From the NCBI RefSeq assembly GCF_002362315.1, contig NZ_MTZV01000004.1, positions 1,488,001 through 1,552,000 on the forward strand: a DNA stretch of 64,000 bases, in the 5' to 3' direction. Made by a program: the position numbers and the translations under genes. Of this stretch, positions 1 through 9,400 are shown piece after piece (position 1 is the stretch's first letter; each line of letters starts with the position of its first letter). The notes beneath the pieces were generated by a model. It did no database searches, was not told the DNA's origin, and saw nothing but the letters and a program-made list of their open reading frames with translations. This stretch comes from Paraburkholderia acidicola. GTDB lineage: Bacteria > Pseudomonadota > Gammaproteobacteria > Burkholderiales > Burkholderiaceae.

Positions 1-12
1 GTCGTACGCAAC

Positions 13-1125
13 GTGGCCCATCAACTTCTCAACGATACTTTCCTGCGCGCGCTACTGCGCCAGCCGACCGACTACACGCCGATCTGGCTCATGCGTCAGG
101 CGGGCCGCTATCTGCCCGAATACAACGCAACGCGCAGCCGTGCGGGCAGCTTCCTCGGTCTTGCGAAGAACCCGGCCTACGCAACCGAAGTCACGCTGCA
201 GCCGCTCGAGCGCTATCCGCTCGACGCCGCGATCCTGTTCTCCGACATCCTGACGATCCCCGATGCGATGGGCCTCGGCCTCGACTTTGCCGCTGGCGAG
301 GGGCCGAAGTTCGCGCGCCCCGTGCGGACTGAAGACGACGTTGCGCGTCTCGCGGTACCCGACATCGATGCCACGCTGCGCTATGTAACCGACGCGGTTA
401 GCGAGATCCGCCGCGCGCTGACCGATGCGCAGGGCCGCCAGCGCGTGCCGCTGATCGGCTTCTCCGGCAGCCCATGGACGCTCGCGTGCTACATGGTCGA
501 AGGCGCCGGTTCCGACGATTTCCGCACCGTGAAGTCGATGCTCTACAGCCGTCCCGACCTGATGCACCGCATTCTCGAAATCAACGCGCAGGCGGTGGCC
601 GCTTACCTGAACGCGCAGATCGAAGCGGGTGCCCAGGCCGTGATGATCTTCGACACCTGGGGCGGCGCGCTCGCCGACGGCATCTATCAACGCTTTTCGC
701 TGCACTACATCGAACAGGTCGTCGCGCAGTTGAAGCGCGAGCACGATGGCCAGCGTGTGCCGGTCATCACGTTCACGAAAGGCGGCGGGCTCTGGCTGGA
801 AGACATCGCGGCGACGGGCGTCGATGCGGTCGGCCTCGACTGGACCGTCAATCTCGCGCAGGCACGCGAGCGCGTCGGTGGGAAGGTTGCGCTTCAAGGC
901 AACATCGATCCCTCCGTGCTGTTCGCACCGCCGTCCGCGATTCGCAGCGAAGCGCGCGCGGTGCTCGACAGCTTTGGCGATCATCCGGGGCATGTGTTCA
1001 ATCTCGGGCACGGCATCTCGCAGTTCACGCCGCCGGAAAATGTCGCCGAACTCGTCGACGAAGTACACCGGCACAGCCGCGCGATGCGCGCTGCATCGGC
1101 GGGTGCCGGCGTGAATGCGTCTTGA
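13..1125 (+). CDS. hemE: Uroporphyrinogen decarboxylase
   Basis: Decarboxylates the four acetate side chains of uroporphyrinogen III to give coproporphyrinogen III in cytoplasmic haem biosynthesis. The 370-residue product has the family's usual length. The N-terminal signature LMRQAGRY lies at residues 26-33. The FSDILTIPDAMG segment carrying the catalytic Asp and the GFSGSPWTL signature are both present. Translation is read from a GTG at position 13, giving MAHQLLNDTF, which fits the family. The window begins only 12 bases upstream, so the ribosome binding site cannot be fully judged. priA follows on the same strand after a 442-bp gap. Confidence 0.96.
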   Translation: MAHQLLNDTFLRALLRQPTDYTPIWLMRQAGRYLPEYNATRSRAGSFLGLAKNPAYATEVTLQPLERYPLDAAILFSDILTIPDAMGLGLDFAAGEGPKFARPVRTEDDVARLAVPDIDATLRYVTDAVSEIRRALTDAQGRQRVPLIGFSGSPWTLACYMVEGAGSDDFRTVKSMLYSRPDLMHRILEINAQAVAAYLNAQIEAGAQAVMIFDTWGGALADGIYQRFSLHYIEQVVAQLKREHDGQRVPVITFTKGGGLWLEDIAATGVDAVGLDWTVNLAQARERVGGKVALQGNIDPSVLFAPPSAIRSEARAVLDSFGDHPGHVFNLGHGISQFTPPENVAELVDEVHRHSRAMRAASAGAGVNAS

Positions 1126-1231
1126 GTACATGACGCTTTTGTTGCGATGCGGTGACGCGGGCTCTCACCCTAAGGGTGAACCGGCCCTACCGGGGCCGCC
1201 GGGCGGTCATTTGCAGTTGTCAAGACTTGAC

Positions 1232-1240
1232 TTATACACA
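1232..1240 (+). promoter_or_regulatory. DnaA box TTATACACA
   Basis: Perfect match to the DnaA consensus TTATNCACA. It overlaps a CTTGAC motif and is one of two boxes in the hemE-priA gap. Confidence 0.55.
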
Positions 1241-1420
1241 TTCCTCTCGTTGCGGCGCGGTAGAAGGTTTCGTCGCTCGATAATCGTTGCAAGTCAAGTG
1301 CGTTTTGAGGCTATCCCTTGACTGGCAAGGGTTTCCGCGAGGTGGGCAAACCGTGTGAAATCCGATGGGAGGCCGGCCGGACGCCGTTTTCCGCGCTTCT
1401 GAGCAGAGTTCTTAACAAAG

Positions 1421-1429
1421 TTATCCACA
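1421..1429 (+). promoter_or_regulatory. DnaA box TTATCCACA
   Basis: Perfect high-affinity DnaA box (R1 type) about 140 bp before the priA start, on the same strand as the first box 189 bp upstream. Confidence 0.6.
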
Positions 1430-1567
1430 GGCATCGATCGGATCGCAATTGTTCTGCCGAATCCAAAACTTAGCGCTGAAAGTGATGTTTTACTTTAACT
1501 TCGGCCGGTATCTCACCGGTTCGCAGGGAGCGCTGTCCGGGGGCTACTCGCTGGCGGCGGCACGCGA

Positions 1568-3913
1568 GTGAGCCCGAGATTCGTCCGCGTCGCGCTCGAT
1601 CACCCGCTGCCGACCCTCTTCGACTACCGCTGCGACGAGCGCTTTGCGCCGGCGCCGGGCATGCTCGTCGCGGTGCCGTTCGGCAAGCGCCAGGTGGTTG
1701 GGCTCGTGTGCGAAGTGACCACTGACACTGACGTTCCGGCTGAGCGGCTGCGCTCGGTGGACGATCTCTGTGTCGCTTGCCCGCCGTTATCGGCACACTG
1801 GCTCGCGCTCGTCGCCTTCGCCGCCGACTACTACCAGCGCGGTCTCGGCGAAGTCGCGTTGCCTGCGCTGCCGCAAGCACTGCGCGACGCGTCGCGGTGG
1901 GCGCGCCTGCTCGCCCCCGACGAGCGGTATCGCTTGTTGCCGGCCGGCAGCATCGCGTTGCCCGACGCGGTGCCGGCGCGCGCTACTGCGCTGCGGCGTC
2001 TCGCGGCGGCGCTTGGCGAAGCCGGTACGCTGTCGGCGGCCGAGGCTCGCGCGCTTCATCCGAAGGCGATCGCCACGCTCGATGCGTGGTGCACGGAAGG
2101 CTGGGTTGCGCTTGATGTGATCGAAGCCGGGGCGGGCTATAGCGCACCTGCTGAATTGAACGCACTTCAGCGGTCCAGTGCGCTGGGCGCAATGCAGGAA
2201 GCGAACACGCCGACTGCAACGAACACGCCGACTGCAACGAACACACCGACCGCGCAACTCAACACCCCCCCAACGCTCCCCACCCTCACCGACGAACAAG
2301 CCGCCGCCGTCGACGCAATCCGCGAGACCCAGGGTTTCGCATCGTTCCTGCTACACGGCGTAACCGGCAGTGGCAAAACCGAGGTCTATCTCCGCGCGCT
2401 AGCCGATCTGCTCGCAAGACGACCCGACGCACAAGCCCTCGTGCTGGTCCCGGAAATCAACCTCACACCGCAGTTCGAAGCGGCGTTTCGCGCGCGCTTC
2501 GCGATGCTCCCCGACAGCGCAATCGTTACGCTGCACAGCGGCCTCGCGGAAGGCGAGCGCGCGCGCAACTGGCTCGCCGCCCACTCCGGCCGAGCGCACA
2601 TCGTGCTCGGCACGCGACTCGCCGTGCTGGCATCGTTGCCCAAACTCGCGCTGGTCGTCGTCGACGAAGAACACGACCCTGCGTACAAACAGCAGGAAGG
2701 TTTGCGCTACTCGGCGCGCGATCTTGCCGTATGGCGCGCCAAGCAACTCGACGTACCGGTGGTGCTCGGCTCCGCAACGCCATCGCTGGAAAGCTGGTGG
2801 CAGGCGGATCAAGGACGCTACCGACGTCTGACGCTATCGCGCCGCGCAGTGGCCGATGCGGTGCTGCCGTCGGTGCGGTTAATCGACCTCGAAGAAGAGC
2901 GGCGGCGCGGCCGGGCATCGGTGGAAGGATTGTCGGGGCCGCTGCTTGCCGCACTGCGAACGCGACTCGAGCGCGGTGAGCAAAGCCTCGTCTTCCTCAA
3001 CCGACGCGGCTATGCGCCGGTGCTGTCATGCGACGCCTGCGGCTGGGTCGCGGGTTGCCCGCGCTGCAGCGCCTACGTCGTTCTGCACAAACCGGAGCGC
3101 GCGCTACGTTGCCACCATTGCGGCTGGGAAGCGCGAATTCCACGCGCCTGTCCCGATTGCGGCAACGTCGATATCGCGCCGCTCGGGCGCGGCACGCAGC
3201 GCGTCGAAGAGACACTCGCGACCGCGGTGCCCGGCGCGCGCGTGCTGCGCATCGATGCCGACAGCACGCGCCGCAAGGGCAGCGCCCAGGCGCTGTTTTC
3301 CGATGTGCACGCGGGCGAAGTCGATATCCTCGTCGGCACGCAGATGATCGCGAAGGGACACGACTTCCAGCGCGTGTCGCTGGTCGGCGTGCTGAATGCC
3401 GACACCGCGCTGTTCTCGCACGACTTCCGCGCCAGCGAGCGCCTGTTCGCACAACTGATGCAGGTCAGCGGCCGGGCCGGGCGCGCGGGACTGCCCGGCG
3501 AGGTGCTCGTGCAGACTCGCTATCCGCGGCACGCGCTGTATCACGCGCTGGCGCGCCACGACTATGTCGGCTTCGCCACGTCGACGCTGTCGGAGCGGCG
3601 CGACGCCCAGTTGCCACCGTTCGTCTACCAGGCGCTGCTGCGCGCCGAAGGACGCACGCTCGAAGCGGCGCTTGCGTTCCTGCAGCAGGCTGCGGCGGCG
3701 CTGACGGAGATTCCGTCGGCGGAACGCGTCACCGTCTACGACGCCGTACCGATGACCATCGTCAAGGTGATGCACGTGCATCGCGCCCAGCTGCTGGTGG
3801 AGAGCGCGTCGCGCGGCGCGCTGCAGGCGACGCTGCACGCATGGCAACCGATGCTGCGCACATTGAAGGGCGTGCTGCGCTGGAATCTCGAAGTCGACCC
3901 GCTCGACATCTGA
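1568..3913 (+). CDS. priA: Primosomal replication restart helicase PriA (N')
   Basis: Superfamily 2 DNA helicase that recognises stalled forks and reloads the replicative helicase. The 781 residues hold an N-terminal fork-binding domain, a Walker A motif HGVTGSGKT near residue 263, the motif II box DEEHD near 365, and paired CxxC zinc clusters around 488-532 (CDACG, CPRCS, CHHCG, CPDCG). The start is GTG (MSPRFVRVAL), as is common in this group. A six-residue repeat NTPTAT occurs three times at residues 212-230. It is encoded by an 18-bp minisatellite in the linker between the N-terminal domain and the helicase core. Confidence 0.97.
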   Translation: MSPRFVRVALDHPLPTLFDYRCDERFAPAPGMLVAVPFGKRQVVGLVCEVTTDTDVPAERLRSVDDLCVACPPLSAHWLALVAFAADYYQRGLGEVALPALPQALRDASRWARLLAPDERYRLLPAGSIALPDAVPARATALRRLAAALGEAGTLSAAEARALHPKAIATLDAWCTEGWVALDVIEAGAGYSAPAELNALQRSSALGAMQEANTPTATNTPTATNTPTAQLNTPPTLPTLTDEQAAAVDAIRETQGFASFLLHGVTGSGKTEVYLRALADLLARRPDAQALVLVPEINLTPQFEAAFRARFAMLPDSAIVTLHSGLAEGERARNWLAAHSGRAHIVLGTRLAVLASLPKLALVVVDEEHDPAYKQQEGLRYSARDLAVWRAKQLDVPVVLGSATPSLESWWQADQGRYRRLTLSRRAVADAVLPSVRLIDLEEERRRGRASVEGLSGPLLAALRTRLERGEQSLVFLNRRGYAPVLSCDACGWVAGCPRCSAYVVLHKPERALRCHHCGWEARIPRACPDCGNVDIAPLGRGTQRVEETLATAVPGARVLRIDADSTRRKGSAQALFSDVHAGEVDILVGTQMIAKGHDFQRVSLVGVLNADTALFSHDFRASERLFAQLMQVSGRAGRAGLPGEVLVQTRYPRHALYHALARHDYVGFATSTLSERRDAQLPPFVYQALLRAEGRTLEAALAFLQQAAAALTEIPSAERVTVYDAVPMTIVKVMHVHRAQLLVESASRGALQATLHAWQPMLRTLKGVLRWNLEVDPLDI
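2203..2257 (+). repeat. 18-bp minisatellite inside priA
   Basis: Two perfect and one diverged copy of an 18-bp unit beginning GAACACGCCGACTGC. The unit length is a multiple of three, so copy-number changes would keep the reading frame. It encodes NTPTAT repeats in a linker of PriA. Confidence 0.8.
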
Positions 3914-3925
3914 TCGGCATAGACG

Positions 3926-3944
3926 ACCGCACAACCCGTGCGGT
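3926..3944 (+). terminator. Possible priA terminator hairpin
   Basis: Perfect 7-bp stem ACCGCAC/GTGCGGT with a 5-base loop, 13 bp after the priA stop. No T-run follows, so intrinsic termination is uncertain. Confidence 0.4.
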
Positions 3945-4114
3945 GGCGCGCCGGCTAATCCCTTTAAGTCATATTCATAGAGCGAAAGGTCGTTTCGTTT
4001 TCGACTACGGCTCAACTATATTTCGCCGAATCGGCGCATGTTTCGCTGCACTTTCCACAACAATTCATCTTCCATCAGCGCGCCGACGATCTACTACTCT
4101 CCGGGGCATTGCCG

Positions 4115-5539
4115 ATGAGCGACACCAACCAGAGTCTGCCGGCGCACGCACAGCCGGCCGCCGATACCACCCACAGCACGCGCGGTGGCGGTCTCTTCTC
4201 CACCGAAGACTGGTGGGCCGTCTGGGTCGGCCTGCTGACTATCCTGATTGCGTGGGCATTGTTCGCGTCGGGTAGCAGCATCAAATGGATCGCGGTTGCA
4301 CCGGCCAAATGGTCGAGCGTCGGACAGGCTGCCGGCGATCTGGCCAAACATCTACCGAACTACGTCGCGCTGTTCGTCGGCTTTGCCGTGCTGTTCGGCG
4401 TGAGCCTCGCCGCGCTGAAACAGCGCCTCGCGCATTTTCTGCCGTCGTTCCTGATTCTGTTCGTCGTCTCGGTGCTGATCTTCGTGCTCGGCGCGTGGGT
4501 CAACGCCTCGAAGTACGACCTCGAACCGCCGCTGGTTGCACTGGTGCTCGGCCTCATCGTGTCGAACGTGTTCACGCTGCCCGAATGGTTCAAGGCCGGC
4601 CTGCGCGTCGAGTTTTACATCAAGGTCGGCATCGTGCTGCTCGGCGCGACGCTGCCGTTCACGTTGATCGTGTGGGCAGGGCCGGTTGCGATCGGCCAGG
4701 CGACGATCGTATCGCTGATCACGTTCTTCGTGATTTTCTTCGCCGGAAGGGCGTTCGGCCTCGAACACCGCTTCGCTGCGGTGCTCGGTGTGGGCGGCGC
4801 AGTGTGCGGCGTGTCGGGAGCGATCGCGATTGCCGGCGCGGTGCGGGCGAAGCGCGAGCAGGCATCGGTGGCGATCACGCTGGTTATCGCGTGGGCGATC
4901 GTGATGATCTTCGTGTTGCCGTTCGCGTCGCGTGCGCTCGGTCTGTCGACGGCTGTTGGCGGTGCGTGGATCGGTACCTCGGAATTCGCCGACGCTGCCG
5001 GCATCGCGGCCGCGCAGGCATACGGTGATCTGGCGAAGCAGGCTGGCAGCACGATCGCCGGTGCGCCCGATGCAGCGTTGCAGGCATTCACGCTGATGAA
5101 GGTGGTGGGCCGTGATATCTGGATCGGCGTCTGGGCGTTCGTGCTCGCGATCGTGGCGACGACGCGCTGGGACACCGATGCTACGGGCGTGAAGGCCAAG
5201 GTCGATGCCGGTGAGATCTGGGCGCGCTTCCCGAAGTTTGTGATCGGCTTCGTGATCGCGTCGCTGCTGGTGACGTGGATTACCCGTCACTACTCGCTGG
5301 TGGATTACCGCAAGGTGGTGACACCGGAATTCGTCGCCCCGATCACGGCGCTGCGCACGTGGGCGTTTATCTTCTGCTTCTTCAGTATTGGACTGACGAC
5401 GCGGCTGCGGTCGCTGACTGCCACCGGCGTGCGTCCGTTCCTCGCCTTCACGGCCGGGGTCGCGGTCAATATCGTGTTCGGCTATGTGCTGTCGGCGCAT
5501 GTGTTTGCGCCGTACTGGAATAGTCTGGGGCAGGGATGA
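4115..5539 (+). CDS. YeiH/UPF0324-type putative sulfate exporter
   Basis: Integral membrane protein of about 474 residues from the Cons_hypoth698 (PF03601) family, often annotated as a putative sulfate exporter. The true substrate is not settled for most members. About ten hydrophobic segments are visible, starting near residue 30 (VGLLTILIAWALF). Family-typical glycine-rich stretches such as LGVGGAVCGVSGAIAIAGAV sit in the middle. The ATG at 4115 (MSDTNQS) is preferred over a TTG two codons upstream. The stop overlaps the next small gene by four bases (ATGA), which suggests translational coupling. Confidence 0.88.
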   Translation: MSDTNQSLPAHAQPAADTTHSTRGGGLFSTEDWWAVWVGLLTILIAWALFASGSSIKWIAVAPAKWSSVGQAAGDLAKHLPNYVALFVGFAVLFGVSLAALKQRLAHFLPSFLILFVVSVLIFVLGAWVNASKYDLEPPLVALVLGLIVSNVFTLPEWFKAGLRVEFYIKVGIVLLGATLPFTLIVWAGPVAIGQATIVSLITFFVIFFAGRAFGLEHRFAAVLGVGGAVCGVSGAIAIAGAVRAKREQASVAITLVIAWAIVMIFVLPFASRALGLSTAVGGAWIGTSEFADAAGIAAAQAYGDLAKQAGSTIAGAPDAALQAFTLMKVVGRDIWIGVWAFVLAIVATTRWDTDATGVKAKVDAGEIWARFPKFVIGFVIASLLVTWITRHYSLVDYRKVVTPEFVAPITALRTWAFIFCFFSIGLTTRLRSLTATGVRPFLAFTAGVAVNIVFGYVLSAHVFAPYWNSLGQG

Positions 5540-5811
5540 GGGGCGTGACAAACAACGCGGCGAACGTGGCGAACGCATCCGCCCACGGAGGCGAAGCCTT
5601 CGCGGCGCGGGGTGACGCACAGCGCGCGCGCTGCGCCGCGTGCCGTCACCGCGTCGACGATCGGCACGTTCTGGAGCAGGAGATCGCCGGCCTGGTGGTG
5701 TTCGGCTCCGGCTTCGGCGCGAGCGTCGCAACCAGCCGGCTGTGCCGCGTGCACGACCAACTCGTCTCGCCCGACGATACCTGCAGCCAGTTCAGCCCAC
5801 TCACCGCGTAA
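5536..5811 (+). CDS. Small Cys-containing protein of unknown function
   Basis: A 91-residue product whose ATG overlaps the stop of the upstream exporter gene (ATGA), so it is probably co-translated with it. The N-terminal 30 residues are Ala-rich. The rest has four cysteines: a CAAC pair near residues 33-36, one in RLC near 70, and one in SPDDTC near 83. Their spacing could bind a metal, which is inference only. I do not recognise a named family. The DNA encoding its last 15 residues is repeated twice more just downstream, each copy ending in a stop codon. Confidence 0.6.
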   Translation: MRGVTNNAANVANASAHGGEAFAARGDAQRARCAACRHRVDDRHVLEQEIAGLVVFGSGFGASVATSRLCRVHDQLVSPDDTCSQFSPLTA

Positions 5812-6040
5812 CGCACTCGCGGCACGGCGTGACGGAGCGCTTCAACGGTCCGCGGGATGTCTCACTCGACGACACCTGCGGCCGGTTCAGCTCACTCAGC
5901 GTTTAAAGTCGCAGCCAGCGCACCGCATGACGGACCGCTTCAGCGGTTGGCCGGATGTCTCACCCGACGACACCTGCAGCCGGTTCAGCCCGCGGACCGC
6001 GTAACGCAACCGCCAACCGGTCTGGCTGATCGGCTTAGCG
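5764..6040 (+). repeat. Tandem ~96-bp direct repeat (about 2.5 copies)
   Basis: Copies start at 5764, 5859 and 5957 (periods 95 and 98 bp), each opening with GTCTC(A/G)C(C/T)CGACGA. The first copy covers the 3' end of the small Cys-protein gene. Copies two and three would encode near-identical tails (SLDDTCGRFS, SPDDTCSRFS) in other frames, followed by stops. The third copy fades after about 50 bp. Confidence 0.75.
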
Positions 6041-6196
6041 CTCCGCCGAAACCTCAGACCCCAACCTCGCCGGCGCCTTACGCGCCTCCCGCTCGGCCTC
6101 ACGCCGCGTCGCGGAGCAAGTCGCGCCACGAATAAAGAAGATGGCGCAGAGCGCGCACATCGCCCAGATACCTGCAATTACTACCCACTTTTCCAT
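6035..6196 (-). CDS. Small single-pass membrane protein
   Basis: A 53-residue product starting MEKWVVIAGIWAMCAL, with one clear transmembrane segment at residues 4-20 followed by a charged, Arg/Glu-rich cytoplasmic tail. The start is chosen because GGGGAG sits nine bases upstream of the ATG. A longer in-frame extension lacks such a site. No known family is recognised. It faces away from putA and ends at the tandem-repeat tract. Confidence 0.5.
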   Translation of the reverse strand: MEKWVVIAGIWAMCALCAIFFIRGATCSATRREAEREARKAPARLGSEVSAER

Positions 6197-6386
6197 TTCA
6201 CTGCTCCCCGGGACTGCTTTTCGCACGCTGATGCGCGTGCTCTGTGTGATCTGTATAACGGCCGGACACCCATTCTGGTTGAGGGCAACCCTCAAGAAAA
6301 TCGCCAGGGTAAATCCCGATCACGGTCCGCATCGGACCACCCCATGCGGTCGGGCGCAAACCGTTACGCAGCAAAGGTTTGGCAAT

Positions 6387-6417
6387 GGTGCAACCGCAGC
6401 GGTGGACTGGTTGCACC
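6387..6417 (+). promoter_or_regulatory. putA operator: GGTGCAACC inverted repeat
   Basis: A perfect 9-bp inverted repeat, GGTGCAACC and GGTTGCACC, with a 13-bp spacer. Each arm contains GTTGCA, the motif bound by the ribbon-helix-helix domain of E. coli PutA. The PutA encoded just downstream has this domain, so autorepression is likely. Confidence 0.75.
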
Positions 6418-6439
6418 TTTTTATTGGGAGGCGTACGAT
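6411..6439 (+). promoter_or_regulatory. putA sigma-70 promoter
   Basis: A -35 box TTGCAC (6411-6416) and a -10 box TACGAT (6434-6439) are separated by exactly 17 bp. The -35 box lies inside the right arm of the operator, so bound repressor would block RNA polymerase. Confidence 0.65.
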
Positions 6440-6498
6440 TCGGCCAACTTTTTAGTCTTTGGCCGGCGTCCGTCTCGCTGGCCCGTACAGAAGGAAAC

Positions 6499-9400
6499 AT
6501 GGCTAGCACCACCCTTGGCGTCAAGGTCGACGACCTCCTGCGCACCCGGCTGAAAGATGCCGCGACCCGTCTCGAACGCACTCCACACTGGCTGATCAAG
6601 CAGGCGATCTTCGCTTACCTCGAGAAAATCGAGCACGGCCAGTTGCCCGCCGAACTATCCGGTACCCACGGCTCGACCGAACTGGCCGATGCCGCCAGCG
6701 TCGAGGCGGAAGAAGACGGCGCCTCCCATCCGTTCCTCGAATTTGCGCAGAACGTGCAGCCGCAATCGGTGCTGCGTGCGGCGATCACAGCTGCGTACCG
6801 CCGGCCCGAGCCGGAGTGTGTGCCGTTCCTGATCGGCCAGGCGCGTTTGCCTGCGAATCTCGCCAGCGAGGTTGAGGCGCTGGCCAGTCGACTCGTCGAG
6901 ACACTGCGCGCGAAGCGTTCGGGCGGCGGCGTCGAAGGCTTGATCCACGAGTTCTCTCTGTCGAGCCAGGAAGGCGTCGCGCTGATGTGTCTCGCCGAGG
7001 CGCTGCTGCGCATTCCCGACCGTGCGACGCGCGATGCGTTGATCCGCGACAAGATCAGCAAGGGCGACTGGAAGTCGCACGTCGGCCAGGCGCCGTCGCT
7101 GTTCGTCAACGCTGCGACGTGGGGCTTGATGATCACCGGCAAGCTGATCACCACGAACAGCGAGACGGGTCTGTCGTCGGCGCTGACGCGCATGATCGGC
7201 AAGGGCGGCGAGCCGCTGATCCGCAAGGGCGTCGACATGGCGATGCGCCTGATGGGCGAACAGTTCGTCACCGGCGAAAACATTTCCGAAGCGCTCGCGA
7301 ACAGCCGCAAATACGAAGCACGCGGCTTCCGCTACTCGTACGACATGCTCGGCGAAGCCGCGACGACCGAAGCCGATGCACAGCGCTACTACGCATCGTA
7401 CGAACAGGCGATCCACGCGATCGGCAAGGCCGCTGGCGGCCGCGGCATCTATGAAGGTCCGGGCATCTCGATCAAGCTGTCGGCGCTGCACGCGCGTTAC
7501 TCGCGCGCGCAGCACGAACGCACGATGAGTGAGCTGCTGCCGCGCGTGCGTGCGCTCGCCATCCTCGCGCGCCGCTACGACATCGGTCTGAACATTGACG
7601 CCGAAGAAGCGGATCGCCTCGAAATTTCGCTCGATCTGCTCGAAGCGCTGTGCTTCGATCCGGAGCTGGCGGGCTGGAACGGTATCGGTTTTGTCGTGCA
7701 GGCGTACCAGAAGCGCTGCCCGTTCGTGATCGACTACATCGTCGATCTGGCGCGCCGCAGCCGTCACCGCATCATGGTGCGGCTCGTGAAGGGCGCGTAC
7801 TGGGACACCGAAATCAAACGCGCGCAGGTGGATGGGCTCGAAGGCTATCCGGTGTACACGCGCAAGATCTACACCGATGTGTCGTACGTGGCGTGCGCGA
7901 AAAAGCTGCTCAGCGCGCCCGATGCGGTGTATCCGCAGTTCGCGACGCACAACGCGCACACGCTGTCGGCGATCTATCACCTGGCCGGCCAGAACTACTA
8001 TCCTGGCCAGTACGAGTTCCAGTGCCTGCACGGCATGGGCGAACCGCTGTACGAGGAAGTGACCGGCCCGCTGTCTGCTGGGAAACTGAACCGGCCGTGC
8101 CGCGTGTATGCGCCGGTCGGTACGCACGAAACGCTGCTCGCGTACCTCGTGCGCCGTCTGCTCGAGAACGGCGCGAACACGTCGTTCGTGAACCGCATCG
8201 CCGATGAATCGGTGCCGGTCAAGGAACTGATCGCCGATCCGGTTGACGAAGCCACCAAGATCGTGCCGCTCGGCGCACCGCACGCGAAGATTCCGCTGCC
8301 GCGCAATCTATACGGCGCGGAGCGCGTCAATTCGATGGGCCTCGATCTGTCGAACGAACACCGGCTCGCGTCGCTGTCGTCGGCGTTGCTGGCGAGTGCG
8401 CATCATCCGTGGCGCGCCGCGCCGATGCTCGAAGATCACGCGATCCCCGACGGCGTGGCGCGCGATGTACGCAATCCCGCCGATCATCGCGACCTGGTCG
8501 GCACCGTCGTCGATGCGACGTCCGAGCAGGTTAGCGCTGCACTGACGCATGCCGTGTCGGCCGCGCCGATCTGGCAAGCGACGCCGGTCGAAGCGCGCGC
8601 CGATTGTCTCGCGCGTGCCGCCGATCTGCTCGAAGCGCAGATGCACACGTTGATGGGTCTCGTCGTACGCGAAGCGGGCAAGTCGCTGGCGAACGCGGTG
8701 TCGGAAATCCGCGAAGCGATCGATTTCCTGCGCTACTACTCGACGCAGATTCGCAGCGAGTTTTCGAACGACACGCACCGGCCGCTCGGCCCGGTGGTGT
8801 GTATCAGCCCGTGGAATTTCCCGCTCGCGATCTTCATGGGCCAGGTGGCCGCGGCGCTGGCCGCCGGCAACACGGTGCTAGCCAAACCCGCCGAACAAAC
8901 CCCGTTGATCGCGGCCCAGGCCGTGCGCATCCTGCGCGAAGCCGGTGTACCGGCGGGCGCGGTGCAGCTGCTGCCGGGCGATGGCGAAACGGTCGGCGCG
9001 GCACTGGTGGCCGATGCGCGCGTGCGTGCAGTGATGTTCACCGGTTCGACGGAAGTCGCGCGCCTGATCAACAAGACACTGTCTAGCCGCCTCGATGCCG
9101 ACGGCCGCCCAATCCCGCTGATCGCCGAAACCGGCGGCCAGAACGCGATGATCGTCGACTCGTCGGCGCTCGCGGAACAGGTCGTCGCGGACGTGTTGCA
9201 GTCGTCATTCGATTCGGCCGGTCAACGGTGTTCCGCGTTGCGCGTTCTGTGTCTGCAGGATGATATTGCAGACCGTACGCTCGACATGCTGACCGGCGCG
9301 ATGCGCGAACTCGCGGTGGGCAATCCGGATCGTCTGTCGGTGGATGTCGGTCCGGTGATCGATGCCGAAGCGAAGCGCGGCATCGATGCACACATCGCGG

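Larger units (their letters stand above)
1126..1567. other. hemE-priA intergenic region with two DnaA boxes
   Basis: No gene is seen in these 442 bases. After hemE there are GC-rich palindromes (TCACCC-TAA-GGGTGA near 1167) that could weakly terminate transcription. Further on lie two perfect DnaA boxes, a repeated CTTGAC/GTCAAG motif (near 1226, 1291 and 1316), and a small hairpin CCCTTG-ACTGG-CAAGGG at 1315-1331. The region is probably the priA promoter region. No strong sigma-70 pair stands out. Confidence 0.6.

Noticed and set aside
52..1131. Long open frame on the minus strand opposite hemE (359 codons)
   Set aside because: High-GC codon bias opens the antisense frame of hemE. The protein is Arg/His-rich with no family resemblance.
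1126..1567. Replication origin next to hemE
   Set aside because: Only two DnaA boxes, no AT-rich unwinding region and no box cluster. DnaA regulation of priA is the more modest reading.
4352..5731. 459-codon minus-strand frame opposite the YeiH-type gene
   Set aside because: Shadow frame dominated by Arg, Asp and His; no ribosome binding site and no domain.
5764..6040. CRISPR-like array
   Set aside because: Repeats are ~96 bp, imperfect, only 2.5 copies, with no spacers and no cas genes. No CRISPR array was seen in the window.
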